From the NCBI RefSeq assembly GCF_913774285.1, contig NZ_CAJYHX010000024.1, positions 1 to 64,000 on the forward strand: a stretch of DNA of 64,000 bases, written 5' to 3'. This document shows, piece by piece, positions 52,391 through 61,454 of the stretch. Position numbers and translations under genes: made by a program. The notes under the pieces are model-generated. The model searched no databases and was not told where the DNA came from. It saw nothing but the letters and a program-made list of their open reading frames with translations. Each line of letters opens with the position of its first letter. The stretch's first letter is position 1. This DNA is from an uncultured Sphingomonas sp. GTDB taxonomy: Bacteria > Pseudomonadota > Alphaproteobacteria > Sphingomonadales > Sphingomonadaceae.

Positions 52391-52466
52391 GCACCTGCCT
52401 TCGCTCCCCCTTAGTGGAGTGTAGGGGAGCGAAGGTTCAACCGGTGCGACCCGAGGTGCAATTTTT

Positions 52467-52500
52467 CGCCGGCCGGGTGGTTTTGCGCGCCCGGCCGGCG
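52467..52500 (-). terminator. Strong hairpin after the PEP-CTERM gene
   Basis: CGCCGGCCGGG (52467-52477) pairs with CCCGGCCGGCG (52490-52500), a perfect 11-bp GC stem 8 bp after the PEP-CTERM stop. The bases following on the minus strand are AAAAAT, not a T-run, so it may stabilise the transcript end or act with Rho. Confidence 0.5.
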
Positions 52501-52508
52501 TCGGGAGA

Positions 52509-53156
52509 TCAGGCGAGCGCCGGCGTCGCCTGGCGGCGACGGCGATAGCGGAGCATGCCGCCCGCGGCGCCGGCGCCGAGCATCAGCATCGCCCAGCTCG
52601 CCGGCTCGGGCACGGCGGCCGCGAGGGTGGCGTTCTCGGGTGCGAAGTCGCTGATCTGGGCGTTGCCCCCGAAGCCGGTGCGCGGCCAGAGATTGAAGCC
52701 GTACTTGCCCGGCGCGAAGCCGGTGCTCGGCAGTAGCGACAGCGGCACCTTCACGGTCAGGATGTTGCCGGCGATCGCCACCCAATTCGAATCGAGCGCG
52801 GTGCCGCCGATCGAGCCGGTGCCGTCCTTCTGCACCACGATCGCCTGATCGAAGATCACATTGCCCTGACCGATCCCGCCGAACGGCCGGATCGCGCCCT
52901 TGCCGGTGTTGACGCCGAACACATAGAAGCCGGGCGTGCCCGGGGTGATCGCACCCGCGAAGGTGGTTCCCAGCGTGAACAGCTTGGCGGCGGAATCATA
53001 GCTCACCGAGAAGCTGGTGACATCAAGATCGCCGCGCTTCGGACCGGTATAGCCGGAAAGGAAATCGCCCGTGGCATCGGTGACGGTCTGGGTCTGGGCC
53101 AGCGCGGGTGCGGCGGCGAGCGAGGCGAGCGCAACAGCGCCCAACAGAATACGCAT
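52509..53156 (-). CDS. PEP-CTERM sorting-domain protein
   Basis: A 215-residue exported protein with a signal peptide (residues 1-20, ends PALAQ) and a C-terminal PEP-CTERM signal: VPEPASWAMLMLGAGAAGG then an Arg-rich tail (RYRRRR). The body is rich in Gly/Thr/Ser and contains no known catalytic motif. In families with this tail an exosortase removes it during export, often with exopolysaccharide; no exosortase gene is in this window. AAGGGAGAA precedes ATG 53156. It lies upstream of the ECF sigma gene on the same strand. Confidence 0.85.
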   Translation of the reverse strand: MRILLGAVALASLAAAPALAQTQTVTDATGDFLSGYTGPKRGDLDVTSFSVSYDSAAKLFTLGTTFAGAITPGTPGFYVFGVNTGKGAIRPFGGIGQGNVIFDQAIVVQKDGTGSIGGTALDSNWVAIAGNILTVKVPLSLLPSTGFAPGKYGFNLWPRTGFGGNAQISDFAPENATLAAAVPEPASWAMLMLGAGAAGGMLRYRRRRQATPALA

Positions 53157-53245
53157 GCAATGGTTCTCCCTTGATTGGTCCGATCCGGTGCACAGGGGCG
53201 GACACCGGATCGGACACGCACGTCGGCCTCGGCCGCACACAGGGG

Positions 53246-53268
53246 GAACGCTGCGGCCGGAAGCGTTC
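53246..53268. promoter_or_regulatory. Short inverted repeat GAACGCT...AGCGTTC
   Basis: GAACGCT (53246-53252) and AGCGTTC (53262-53268) form a 7-bp dyad in the 260-bp gap between the divergent PEP-CTERM and stress-protein genes. It could be a regulator site. The rest of the gap shows no gene. Confidence 0.3.
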
Positions 53269-53416
53269 GCATGCCGTAAGTGCCGGGCGCAGCGGGAATG
53301 GTTCAAAACGGATTAAGTTTTTCCGTCGGCCGGCAGCGCCAGCCGACGCAACCCATGCCCTCGGCCATGGTTGATGCCTCCGGCCGGAATGCCCGGTCGT
53401 GTGGAAGGAGCGCAGC

Positions 53417-53851
53417 ATGGCGGAAATGACGTTGGAATCGCTGGCGAAGAAGATGGGCAAGATCGACTTCGGCATGCTCTCCACCCGGACGGATGGGGGC
53501 GCCATCGCGAGCCGCCCGATGAGCAACAACGGCGAGGTCGAATATCGCGGCGACAGCTATTTCTTCAGCTATGACAGCGCACGCACCATCGCCGACATCG
53601 AGGCCGAACCGAAAGTGGGCCTCACCTTCACCGGCGCGGCTGGGCTGCTCGGCGGACCGCCGCTGTTCGTCGCGGTGGAAGGCGATGCCGATCTGGTGCG
53701 CGACAAGGCGCAGTTCGCCGCGCACTGGACCAAGGATCTCGATCGCTGGTTCGAGCAGGGCATCGACACGCCGGGCGTGGTGATGATCCATGTCCGCGCG
53801 CGCCGGCTGCATTATTGGAATGGCAGCGACGAGGGCGAGATCGCCCTCTAA
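53417..53851 (+). CDS. Pyridoxamine 5'-phosphate oxidase-like flavin-binding protein
   Basis: A 144-residue split-barrel FMN-binding protein of the general-stress 26-like group: LESLAKKMGKIDFGMLSTR, IASRPMSNNG, the SYFFSYDSARTIADIEAEPKVGLTF core and VRARRLHYWNG at the end. GGAAGGAG about 7 bases upstream supports ATG 53417. The substrate and redox role are unknown; proteins of this group are often stress-induced. Confidence 0.85.
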   Translation: MAEMTLESLAKKMGKIDFGMLSTRTDGGAIASRPMSNNGEVEYRGDSYFFSYDSARTIADIEAEPKVGLTFTGAAGLLGGPPLFVAVEGDADLVRDKAQFAAHWTKDLDRWFEQGIDTPGVVMIHVRARRLHYWNGSDEGEIAL

Positions 53852-53861
53852 GGGTTGCCCC

Positions 53862-53893
53862 CCGGCGCCGCTACCGTTCGGAAGCGGCGCCGG
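53862..53893. terminator. Bidirectional terminator
   Basis: CCGGCGCCGCT (53862-53872) and AGCGGCGCCGG (53883-53893) form a perfect 11-bp stem with a 10-base loop between the convergent stress-protein and efflux outer-membrane genes. T-runs are weak, but position and strength favour a shared transcript end. Confidence 0.55.
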
Positions 53894-53904
53894 AGCGTGG
53901 GTTC

Positions 53905-55311
53905 TCAGGCTTGCTGCTGCCAGCCGCCACCGAGCGCGCGGAACAGGTTGACCTGCGCCTCGGCGATCGCGGCGTCGGCCGTGGCCAACGCGGCCTGGGC
54001 ATCGGCGAAGGTCCGCTCGGCATCCAGCAGGTCGAGCGAGTTGATGTCGCCCTCGGTCTGGCGCGCGCGGGCGATCCGCACCGCCGCTTCCGCTTCGTTG
54101 AGCGCCGCCTGCAGCGCGGTGCGCCGCTCGAGCGCGCGGCCGTAGTTCGACAGCGCGGTCTCGGTCTCCTGCAGCGCGGTCAACACCGTGCCGTCGAAGG
54201 TCGCGAGCGCGGCGCGGCTATCCGCCTCCGCCGCGGCGATCCGGGCACGCGCCGGCGCCGGGTTCACCGTCCAGTTGATCAGCCCGCCGACCAGCCAGCG
54301 CAGCGGCCCTGCCCCGAAGATGTTGCCGAAGTCATTGCCGGTGGATCCACCCGACCCGCCGAGCGAGATGCGCGGATAGAGGTCGGCCGTGGCAACGCCG
54401 ATCCGTGCCGTTGATGCCGCCAGACGACGCTCCGCCGCACGCACGTCCGGCCGCCGGGCGAGCAGCGCCGCGCCGTCACCGACCGGGATCGGCTGATCAA
54501 GTCGCAACGTGGTGTGCCGCTCGCGCGCCTCGGCGGGCAGTTCGGCCGGCGTCTTGCCGATCAGCGTGGCGAGGCGGAACAGTGCGGCGTCTCGCTGCGC
54601 GGCGAGCGCCGGCACGTCCGCCTGGCGCTGGTTGCGCAGCGCGGCGATGCGGGCGACGTCGAGCCGGGTCGCGAGGCCGACATTGCGGCGGCGCTGGGTC
54701 AGGTCGATCGATTGGTCGAGCAGCGCCACGATCCGCTCCGCCACCGCCAGACGCTCGGCCGAGGACACCGCATCGGCATAGGCACGCGCCGTATCCGCCG
54801 CGACGATCACGCGGACCGCATCCGCATCGGCCTGGGCCGCAGCGACATCGCCGCGTGCCGCCTCGACGTTGCGCGAGATGCGACCGAACAGGTCGACCTC
54901 ATAGGAGACGTTGAGGCCGGTATCGATCTGCCAGTCTTCCTGCGCGCTGCCGATCGGGCGCTGCCCCACCGGCAGGCGCCCGTAATTGGCGCCGGCACTG
55001 GCGGTCGCCTGGGGAAGCCGGTCCGAAGTTGCGCCGCGCAACGTCGCGCGGGCGCGCTCGATGCGGGCGACCGCGACGCGGACATCGGTGTTGGCGGCAA
55101 GCGCCTCCGTCACCAACCGGTCGAGCACCGGATCGTTGTAGAGCCGCCACCAGCCCTCCTGCACCGGCGCGGTCGAAACCGCCGGGGTGGTGGAAAGGAA
55201 CGCCCCCGCAGCGCTCTGCGGCCGGGCGGGCGCCTTGTAGTTGGGGCCGACGGCGCAGGCCGAAAGCGCCAGCGCCGAGACTGCGGCCATGATCGAAGCC
55301 ATGCGTTGCAT
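53905..55311 (-). CDS. RND efflux outer-membrane lipoprotein (NodT/OprM family)
   Basis: A 468-residue TolC-type channel. The lipobox LSAC follows the signal (ALALSACAVGPNYKAP). Two repeated outer-membrane efflux domains include GWWRLYNDPVLDRLVTEAL and the second repeat near TALQETETALSNYGRALERR. AGGAGA precedes ATG 55311. It is the last gene of the tripartite efflux operon, 215 bp after the pump gene; a palindromic repeat lies in that gap. Confidence 0.92.
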   Translation of the reverse strand: MQRMASIMAAVSALALSACAVGPNYKAPARPQSAAGAFLSTTPAVSTAPVQEGWWRLYNDPVLDRLVTEALAANTDVRVAVARIERARATLRGATSDRLPQATASAGANYGRLPVGQRPIGSAQEDWQIDTGLNVSYEVDLFGRISRNVEAARGDVAAAQADADAVRVIVAADTARAYADAVSSAERLAVAERIVALLDQSIDLTQRRRNVGLATRLDVARIAALRNQRQADVPALAAQRDAALFRLATLIGKTPAELPAEARERHTTLRLDQPIPVGDGAALLARRPDVRAAERRLAASTARIGVATADLYPRISLGGSGGSTGNDFGNIFGAGPLRWLVGGLINWTVNPAPARARIAAAEADSRAALATFDGTVLTALQETETALSNYGRALERRTALQAALNEAEAAVRIARARQTEGDINSLDLLDAERTFADAQAALATADAAIAEAQVNLFRALGGGWQQQA

Positions 55312-55408
55312 GTGAAATCTCCTGCGGCGGGCGCATGGGCAGCGCCCGCCGGTTGGTTCAGTTGAACCGGGTTCGTTTGAACGGCCCACCGCTTCCCTGA
55401 CCCGTCAT

Positions 55409-55492
55409 CCCGGCGGAAGCCGGGATCCATTCGCCACTCGGCATCGGCGCGTGCCGGACCGGTGACCCCAATGGATTCCGGCTTTTGCCGGA
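55409..55492. repeat. Extragenic palindromic repeat in the efflux operon
   Basis: The arm 55409-55431 (CCCGGCGGAAGCCGGG then ATCCATT) is matched in reverse complement by 55470-55492 (AATGGATTCCGG then CTTTTGCCGGA) with few mismatches. It resembles the widespread CATTCCCGCGAAAGCGGG-type bacterial palindromes. It sits between the pump and outer-membrane genes and may shape transcript decay. Confidence 0.6.
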
Positions 55493-55525
55493 ACCACGGC
55501 TGGAAGGGGTGGCAACCACTTGCTC

Positions 55526-58500
55526 TTACTCGGCCGGCTGGAGCTGGTGGTGCGCCCCACCCTGCCCGCGCCGCCGGGCGAGCCGCGCGCCCAGCGCGCG
55601 GCAAACCACGTAGAAGGTCGGCGTGAACAAGAGGCCGAAGCCGGTGACGCCCATCATCCCGAAGAACACGGCGGTCCCCAGTGCCTGGCGAAGCTCCGCA
55701 CCCGCACCGCTCGCGATCAGCAGCGGCACCGCGCCGAGGATGAAGGCGAAGCTGGTCATCAGGATCGGCCGCAGCCGGTCCTGCGCCGCCCGCACCGCGG
55801 CTTCCACCGGCGACAGGCCGTCGCGGACCTCCGCCTGGTGGGCGAACTCGACCACGAGGATCGCGTTCTTGGCGGCGAGCGCGATCAGCACGACGAGCCC
55901 GATCTGCGTCAGCACGTTGTTGTCCATGCCGCGCAGGTTCACGCCCGCCATGGCCGCCAGCAGACACATCGGCACGATCAGGATGATCGCCAGCGGCAGC
56001 GTCAGGCTTTCATATTGCGCCGCCAGCACCAGGAAGACGAACAGCACCGCCAGCGCGAACACCAGGCCTGCCGTGCTGCCTGCCATCTTCTGCTGATAGG
56101 CGATGCCGGTCCACTCGCCCGCATAGCCTGCCGGCAGTTCGGCCGAGAGCTTCTCCATCGCGTCGAGCGAGGCGCCCGAGCTGTAGCCCGGCGCGGTATC
56201 GCCATCGACTTCCACCGCCGGGAACAGGTTGTAGCGCGTCACGCGATACGGGCCCGTCTTGTTCTCGAAGGTCGCGACCGATCCGATCGGCACCATGCCG
56301 CCGGCGTCCGAGCGCGTCTTGAGGTTGGCGATGTCGGCCTCGGTCGCCCGGAACGGCGCGTCGGCCTGCGCGGTCACGCGGTAGGTGCGGCCGAGCATGT
56401 TGAAGTCGTTGACGAAGGCCGAGCCGAGATAGACGTTGAGCGCCTCGAACACCCGCTCCGGCGGCACGCCCAGCATCTCGGCCTTGCGGCGGTCGATATC
56501 GGCGAAGACGCGCGGCGTCGCGGTGTTGAAGAAGGTATAGACCTGGGCGAGCCCCGGCGTCTTGTTGGCCTGGCCGATCAGGCCGAAGGACGTGGCGCCC
56601 AGTGCCTGATAGCCATGTTCTGCACGATCCTCGACCATCAGGCGATAGCCGCCGGCCGAACCGATGCCCTGGATGAGCGGCGGCGGGACCACGAGCAGCA
56701 TCGCCTCGTTGATGTCGGCGGTGCGCTTGCGCGCCTCGGCCATGATGCCGGCGATGTTGACGCCGAGCTTCTTGCGCTCCTCGAAGCTCTGCAGCGGCAC
56801 GTATGCGGCGGCGCTGTTCGGGGCGAGCGTCTGCGACGGGCCGTCGAAGCCCGCGAGCATCACCGAGCCCTTCACGCCCGGGATCGGCAGGATGCGCGCG
56901 ACCACCTTGCGCATCACTTCATCGGTACGCTCGAGCGACGAGCCCGGCGGCAGCTGGATGACGGTGAGGAAATAGCCCTGATCTTGCGCCGGGATGAAGC
57001 CGACGGGCGTCACCCAGAAGGTCGCGACCGTCGCGGCGATCAGGCCGAGATAGGCGACCATCATCCGCTTGGGCCGGGTGACCAGCTTGTGGGTGAGGCG
57101 GGCATAGCCGTTGCTCATCCGCTCGAAGCCGCGGTTGAAGGCGTCGGCTGCACGGCTGAACACGCGGCCGATCCGGCCCTTGGCCTCGCCCTCGTGATGC
57201 TTGAGCAGCACCGCGGCGAGCGCCGGGGAAAGCGTCAGCGAGACGAGCAGCGAGATGGCGGTGGCGACCGAGATCGTCACGGCGAACTGCTTGTAGAAGG
57301 CGCCCGAAAGCCCATTCAAGAACAGGGTCGGCAGGAACACCGCGAACAGCACCAGCACGATCGCGACCAGCGCGCCCGACACTTCGTCCATCGAGGTGCG
57401 TGCGGCCTGGAGCGGGGTCATGCCATGCGCCAGGTTGCGCTCGACATTCTCCACCACGACGATCGCGTCGTCGACGACGATGCCGATGGCGAGCACCAGC
57501 CCGAACAGCGACAGGTTGTTGAGCGAGTAGCCCATCGGCAGCAGCACCGCCATGGTGCCGATCAGCGAGACCGGGATCGCCACCACCGGGATGATCGCCG
57601 CCCGCCATTTCTGGAGGAACACGATCACGACGAGGACGACGAGGATCACCGCTTCGCCCAGCGTATGGTACACCGCGTCGATCGACTGGGCGATGAACTC
57701 GGTGGGGTTGTAGATCACACGATATTCGAGGCCCTTGGGGAAGGTCTTCGAGATCGTGTCCATCTCCGCCTTGATCCGCATCGCGGCGGCAAGCGCGTTG
57801 GAGCCCGGGCGCTGGAAGGCGGCCAGGATCACGGTCGGCTTGTTCGAGAGATAGGTGTTGGAGGAATAGTCGGCGGCGCCGAGCTCGACGCGCGCGACGT
57901 CGCTCACGCGGACCTGGCGGCCCTCGCTATCGGTGCGGATAACGACGCGGCCGAACTCGGCCGGGGTCTTCAGGCGTCCCTGCGTCTCGACGTTGAGCTG
58001 GAAGGCATTGCCGCTCGGCTGCGAGCCCGGCTGGCCGAGCGTACCCGCGGCCACCTGGATGTTCTGCCCGCGCAGCGCCTGGACGATGTCGCCGGCGGTG
58101 AGGTTCAGCGCGGCGGCGCGGCCGGGATCGATCCACACTCGCATCGCATAGTCGCGCGCACCGAACATGCGCACGTCACCCACGCCTTCGAGCCGCGCGA
58201 GGCGGTCCTTCACCTGGGTCAGCGCATAGTTGGAGATGTAGCTGCGATCGATCGAGTTGTCCGGCGAGATCAGGTTGACCACCATCAGGAAGTCGGGGCT
58301 GGTCTTGCGGGTGACGACGCCGAGGCGCTGCACTTCCTCGGGCAGGCGCGGGATCGCGACCGCGACTCGGTTCTGCACCAGCACCTGCGCGGCATCGAGG
58401 TTGGTGCCGGTCTTGAAGGTGACGGTGATGGTCACATTGCCGTCGCCGGTCGACTGCGACGACTGGTAGAGCATGTCGTCGACGCCGTTGATTTCCTGCT

Positions 58501-58702
58501 CGATCGGCGCGGCGACGGTTTCCGCCACGGTCTCGGCCGAGGCGCCGGGATAGCTGGCCGTCACCGTGACCGTCGGCGGCACGATGTCGGGATATTGCGA
58601 GATGGGCAGCGCGAAATAGGCGATGCCGCCCAGGATCGTGATGATGATCGCGATCACCGCCGCGAAGATCGGGCGGGTGATGAAGAAGCGTGAGAGGCGC
58701 AT
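55526..58702 (-). CDS. RND efflux pump inner-membrane transporter (HAE1/AcrB family)
   Basis: A 1058-residue proton-driven multidrug pump. N-terminus FFITRPIFAAVIAIIITILGG is standard for the family; two periplasmic domains with porter motifs; GIVVDDAIVVVENVERNL in helix four carries the proton-relay Asp pair. GGAGAAGG precedes ATG 58702. It is encoded after the periplasmic adaptor and before the outer-membrane channel. Substrates unknown; control by the TetR gene at 61455 is likely from operator positions. Confidence 0.94.
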   Translation of the reverse strand: MRLSRFFITRPIFAAVIAIIITILGGIAYFALPISQYPDIVPPTVTVTASYPGASAETVAETVAAPIEQEINGVDDMLYQSSQSTGDGNVTITVTFKTGTNLDAAQVLVQNRVAVAIPRLPEEVQRLGVVTRKTSPDFLMVVNLISPDNSIDRSYISNYALTQVKDRLARLEGVGDVRMFGARDYAMRVWIDPGRAAALNLTAGDIVQALRGQNIQVAAGTLGQPGSQPSGNAFQLNVETQGRLKTPAEFGRVVIRTDSEGRQVRVSDVARVELGAADYSSNTYLSNKPTVILAAFQRPGSNALAAAMRIKAEMDTISKTFPKGLEYRVIYNPTEFIAQSIDAVYHTLGEAVILVVLVVIVFLQKWRAAIIPVVAIPVSLIGTMAVLLPMGYSLNNLSLFGLVLAIGIVVDDAIVVVENVERNLAHGMTPLQAARTSMDEVSGALVAIVLVLFAVFLPTLFLNGLSGAFYKQFAVTISVATAISLLVSLTLSPALAAVLLKHHEGEAKGRIGRVFSRAADAFNRGFERMSNGYARLTHKLVTRPKRMMVAYLGLIAATVATFWVTPVGFIPAQDQGYFLTVIQLPPGSSLERTDEVMRKVVARILPIPGVKGSVMLAGFDGPSQTLAPNSAAAYVPLQSFEERKKLGVNIAGIMAEARKRTADINEAMLLVVPPPLIQGIGSAGGYRLMVEDRAEHGYQALGATSFGLIGQANKTPGLAQVYTFFNTATPRVFADIDRRKAEMLGVPPERVFEALNVYLGSAFVNDFNMLGRTYRVTAQADAPFRATEADIANLKTRSDAGGMVPIGSVATFENKTGPYRVTRYNLFPAVEVDGDTAPGYSSGASLDAMEKLSAELPAGYAGEWTGIAYQQKMAGSTAGLVFALAVLFVFLVLAAQYESLTLPLAIILIVPMCLLAAMAGVNLRGMDNNVLTQIGLVVLIALAAKNAILVVEFAHQAEVRDGLSPVEAAVRAAQDRLRPILMTSFAFILGAVPLLIASGAGAELRQALGTAVFFGMMGVTGFGLLFTPTFYVVCRALGARLARRRGQGGAHHQLQPAE

Positions 58703-58818
58703 GGCCTTCTCCTTTCCCTGGCGGACGCGCGTGCTCGCGCCCGCGCTGGATCGCGCGGACGGGCACACGGGAAACTACCTGCCGCCGGGCCTCTGGGGTG
58801 CGCCCGGCGGCAGTTCGG

Positions 58819-60069
58819 TCAGCGGGCGAAGGTCGCCTGGCCCGTGACCGGAGCGGAAACGATCGGCGCGTCGGTCGCGGCGTTCGGCGTGATGGTGCCG
58901 GCCTTGGGCTGCACCTTGCCGCCGGGCTGGGCGAACTGCGTCCCGGCGATCACCACCTTGTCCTGGGGCGCGAGGCCGGAGCGGACGATGCGGAGACCGT
59001 CGACCACCGGGCCGAGCACCACCGGCTTCGGCACCACGGTGCCGTCCGCGCCGACGGTGAGCACCAGCTTGCGCGCCTGGTCGGTCTGGATCGCGGCGTC
59101 GGGCACCAGCAGCGCCTGCGCCTTGCCGCCCGCGGCGAGCCGCATGTTGCCGAACATGCCAGGCGTCAGGAACATGTCCTTGTTCGCCAGCACCGCGCGA
59201 CCGCGGATCGTGCCGGACTTGGGATCGAGCCCGTTGTCGGTGAAGTCGATCTGTCCCTTCCAGCGATAGTCGCCTTCGTCCTGCAGCCGGATCTCGACCG
59301 GGCTGGCGGACGACCCTGCCGCACGCTTGGCCTTGAGGAACAGGGCCTCCGAGCCGTCGAAGGTGAAGTAGATCGGATCGAGCGCGTTGATCGTGGTGAG
59401 GAGCGTACCCCCCTGCCCTTCCCCGGCGGCGACCAGATTGCCGGGATCGACCTTGCGATCGGAGATGCGGCCCGAAATCGGCGCACGCACCTGGGTGAAC
59501 TCGACGTCGAGCGCACGGGCACGGACCCGGGCCTCCGCCGCGGCGACAGCGGCAGTGGCCGCGCGGACGCGGGCCTGGAGACGTTCGACATCGCTCTTCG
59601 ACACGGCTTCGACGCTGACCAGCCGCTGGGCGCGGTCGAGGTCCGAACGGGCGAGTGCGAGATCGCTCTGCGCGCTGGCCACGCCTGCCTTGGCCTCGGC
59701 GAGCGCGGCGGTGAACGGACGCGGATCGATGGTGAAGAGGAGCTGGCCCTGCTTCACCACCATGCCGTCCTTGAAGTGGATCGCGGTAACGGCGCCCGAC
59801 ACGCGCGGCCGCACCTCGACGGTGCGGCTTGCCTCGAAGCGGCCGACATATTCGTCCCACTCGTTGACTTCGCGGGCGAGCGGCGCGGCGACGGTGACGA
59901 CGGGTGCGGCCGGCGCAGCCACGGCGGGGGCGTTGCGCCCGCTCAGGCTGAAGCCGGCGGCGACCACGCCCACCGGCACGACGACCAGGGCCGCCTTCTG
60001 CCAGGTGCGCAGTCGCTTGGGGCGGCGCTCGGCCACCGCTTCGCCCTCAATGGGCGCGTGCATATTCAT
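58819..60069 (-). CDS. RND efflux periplasmic adaptor (AcrA/MexA family)
   Basis: A 416-residue membrane-fusion protein. N-terminal membrane helix (residues 25-42, AALVVVPVGVVAAGFSLSG), lipoyl-like domain (EVRPRVSGAVTAIHFKDGM and VRAPISGRISDRKVDPG), coiled-coil hairpin between them (ALARSDLDRAQRLVS) and beta-barrel region. It lacks a lipobox. ATG 60069 follows AGGGG and overlaps the upstream CMD-like gene by 23 bp. Confidence 0.93.
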   Translation of the reverse strand: MNMHAPIEGEAVAERRPKRLRTWQKAALVVVPVGVVAAGFSLSGRNAPAVAAPAAPVVTVAAPLAREVNEWDEYVGRFEASRTVEVRPRVSGAVTAIHFKDGMVVKQGQLLFTIDPRPFTAALAEAKAGVASAQSDLALARSDLDRAQRLVSVEAVSKSDVERLQARVRAATAAVAAAEARVRARALDVEFTQVRAPISGRISDRKVDPGNLVAAGEGQGGTLLTTINALDPIYFTFDGSEALFLKAKRAAGSSASPVEIRLQDEGDYRWKGQIDFTDNGLDPKSGTIRGRAVLANKDMFLTPGMFGNMRLAAGGKAQALLVPDAAIQTDQARKLVLTVGADGTVVPKPVVLGPVVDGLRIVRSGLAPQDKVVIAGTQFAQPGGKVQPKAGTITPNAATDAPIVSAPVTGQATFAR

Positions 60070-60460
60070 GATGGTTCCCCTGATTCATCGCCGCGCGACC
60101 ACGGCTGATGCTGGTGAGCAGCGTCTCCAGCTGGCCGGGCGTGTAGCCGGCTTCGTGGAAGCGCTGGATTTCGGACTGGGGCACGCGGAAGCCGCGGTGC
60201 CAGGAAATGACGGCGATGCGGCGCAGCGCCTCGAGCTTGGGATCGGCCAGCCGCGGATTGCCGCGTTCGCCGCCGAAGATCACGCCCAAGGCGATCGAGA
60301 GGCGGCTCGGCGCCTCCAGCGAGGACAGGCGGTCCTTCTGGGCGATCGCGACGACCTGCCATTCGAGCGCGCTCAGCTTGGTTTCCTCGCGCGGCGTGGC
60401 GAGGAAGGCGGGCAGCGCGGCGGCGTTGCCGGCCATGTCGGTGAGATCGAGATATGCCAT
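60047..60460 (-). CDS. Cysteine-free AhpD/CMD-like protein leading the efflux operon
   Basis: A 137-residue protein resembling carboxymuconolactone decarboxylase/AhpD-like proteins: SALEWQVVAIAQKDR matches the first helix, and DPKLEALRRIAVISWHRGF then SEIQRFHEAGYTPGQLETLL match the second half. The catalytic CxxC and the whole protein contain no cysteine, so peroxidase chemistry is impossible. AGGGAGA before ATG 60460 supports the start. It is translationally linked to the adaptor gene by a 23-bp overlap. Confidence 0.72.
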   Translation of the reverse strand: MAYLDLTDMAGNAAALPAFLATPREETKLSALEWQVVAIAQKDRLSSLEAPSRLSIALGVIFGGERGNPRLADPKLEALRRIAVISWHRGFRVPQSEIQRFHEAGYTPGQLETLLTSISRGRAAMNQGNHHEYARAH

Positions 60461-60732
60461 GTCATTCTCCCTCGGTTGCGCCGGCGGCGAGCAAGGCTCC
60501 GCCCTCCCGAGAAGCGCCTGCTGCGGATCCGGGTGCCGGGATGGATTCAGTTGGTCGCGAGCCATGGATCGCAGCGATGCCTCGCCGCGTCCTTCTGCCG
60601 AAAGGCAGCGCCCGTTACGTCGTTGCTGTGGAAGGTTCGAGCCTAGGGCTCACCCCGTTTCTTGCGTGCAAGCTGGCGCATGTCCGCGTCTCCGTCTGCC
60701 CCGCGACCCCGTAGGGGCGGCGGATCACTTTC

Positions 60733-60748
60733 TATACCAGTCGGTATA
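60733..60748. promoter_or_regulatory. TetR-type operator 1, TATACCAGTCGGTATA
   Basis: Arms TATACC and GGTATA flank four bases. It lies 273 bp upstream of the CMD-like start, in the promoter region of the efflux operon, and matches operator 2 at 60782 and the site over the tetR start at 62064. Confidence 0.72.
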
Positions 60749-60781
60749 TAAGTCGCGCTGCGGTGCGTCAACAGGCTTTTT

Positions 60782-60795
60782 ATACCGGCCGGTAT
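60782..60795. promoter_or_regulatory. TetR-type operator 2, ATACCGGCCGGTAT
   Basis: A perfect 14-bp palindrome, 48 bp (centre to centre) from operator 1, between the efflux promoter and the divergent lipoprotein gene. Both genes could be controlled. Confidence 0.72.
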
Positions 60796-60957
60796 TTTTC
60801 CTCGCAAGCCTGTTTTGCGGCTGCGAAACGTTTTCTTCTCGCCGCGTGGTGGCCGCCCCCAGCGGCGTGTTTGATAACCACATGGACGATCGCTACACGG
60901 CCATTGTCCAGGCGTTCCAAACGTCTGCATTTTCGCCGTGCCTAGGAGACTTGACCG

Positions 60958-61425
60958 ATGCGCCGTGCCGTTCTCGTTGCCGCCTTCCTCCTCGCCGCGT
61001 GCGGGTCCAAAGAAAAGTCCACGACGATCGCCGGCACCACCTACAAGACCGACGAAAGCGCCGGCACGTCCTCGATCATCACGGCGAACGGCAGCATCAA
61101 GACGACCCAGGGTGCCGCCGCGGCCGCGGTGGTGATGCCCACCTATGCGCCGGTCTATCCGGGCGCGACCGTCGACGGGGTGATGGAAACCGACTCGGGC
61201 GGCCGCAAGACCAAGATGGTGACGCTCGCGACCCAGGATCCGGTCGCCAAGGTCGGCGATTTCTACAAGGCCGCGCTTGCCAAGGAGGGCTGGAAGCTGC
61301 CCCAGTCCATGCTGATGGCCGACGCGGCGATGATCACCGGCGAGAAGGACGGCAAGCAGGTGTCGGTGATGGTCTCGAAGCAGGAAGACAAAACCGGGAT
61401 CGTGCTGACCGTCCCCAATGACTGA
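60958..61425 (+). CDS. Lipoprotein of unknown function
   Basis: A 155-residue lipoprotein: lipobox LLAAC at Cys15 in MRRAVLVAAFLLAACGSKEK. The mature part contains PTYAPVYPGATVDGVMETDS and GDFYKAALAKEGWKL, patterns found in sphingomonad proteins of unknown role. AGGAGA lies 7 bases before ATG 60958. It is divergent from the efflux operon, sharing a promoter region that holds two TetR-type operators. Confidence 0.72.
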   Translation: MRRAVLVAAFLLAACGSKEKSTTIAGTTYKTDESAGTSSIITANGSIKTTQGAAAAAVVMPTYAPVYPGATVDGVMETDSGGRKTKMVTLATQDPVAKVGDFYKAALAKEGWKLPQSMLMADAAMITGEKDGKQVSVMVSKQEDKTGIVLTVPND

Positions 61426-61454
61426 GTGCAGGCCGCTCTAGCGAACGGCCGGCC

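Noticed and set aside
53245..53267. GGAAC...CGTT as an EcfG-type stress promoter before the FMN-binding protein
   Set aside because: The spacer is 14 bases; the alphaproteobacterial consensus needs about 16-17. The bases are better explained by the GAACGCT/AGCGTTC dyad.
55520..58693. A 1057-codon plus-strand frame opposite the RND pump
   Set aside because: Same cause: antisense of a strongly biased gene. The product is rich in His/Arg/Asp repeats and has no recognisable family.
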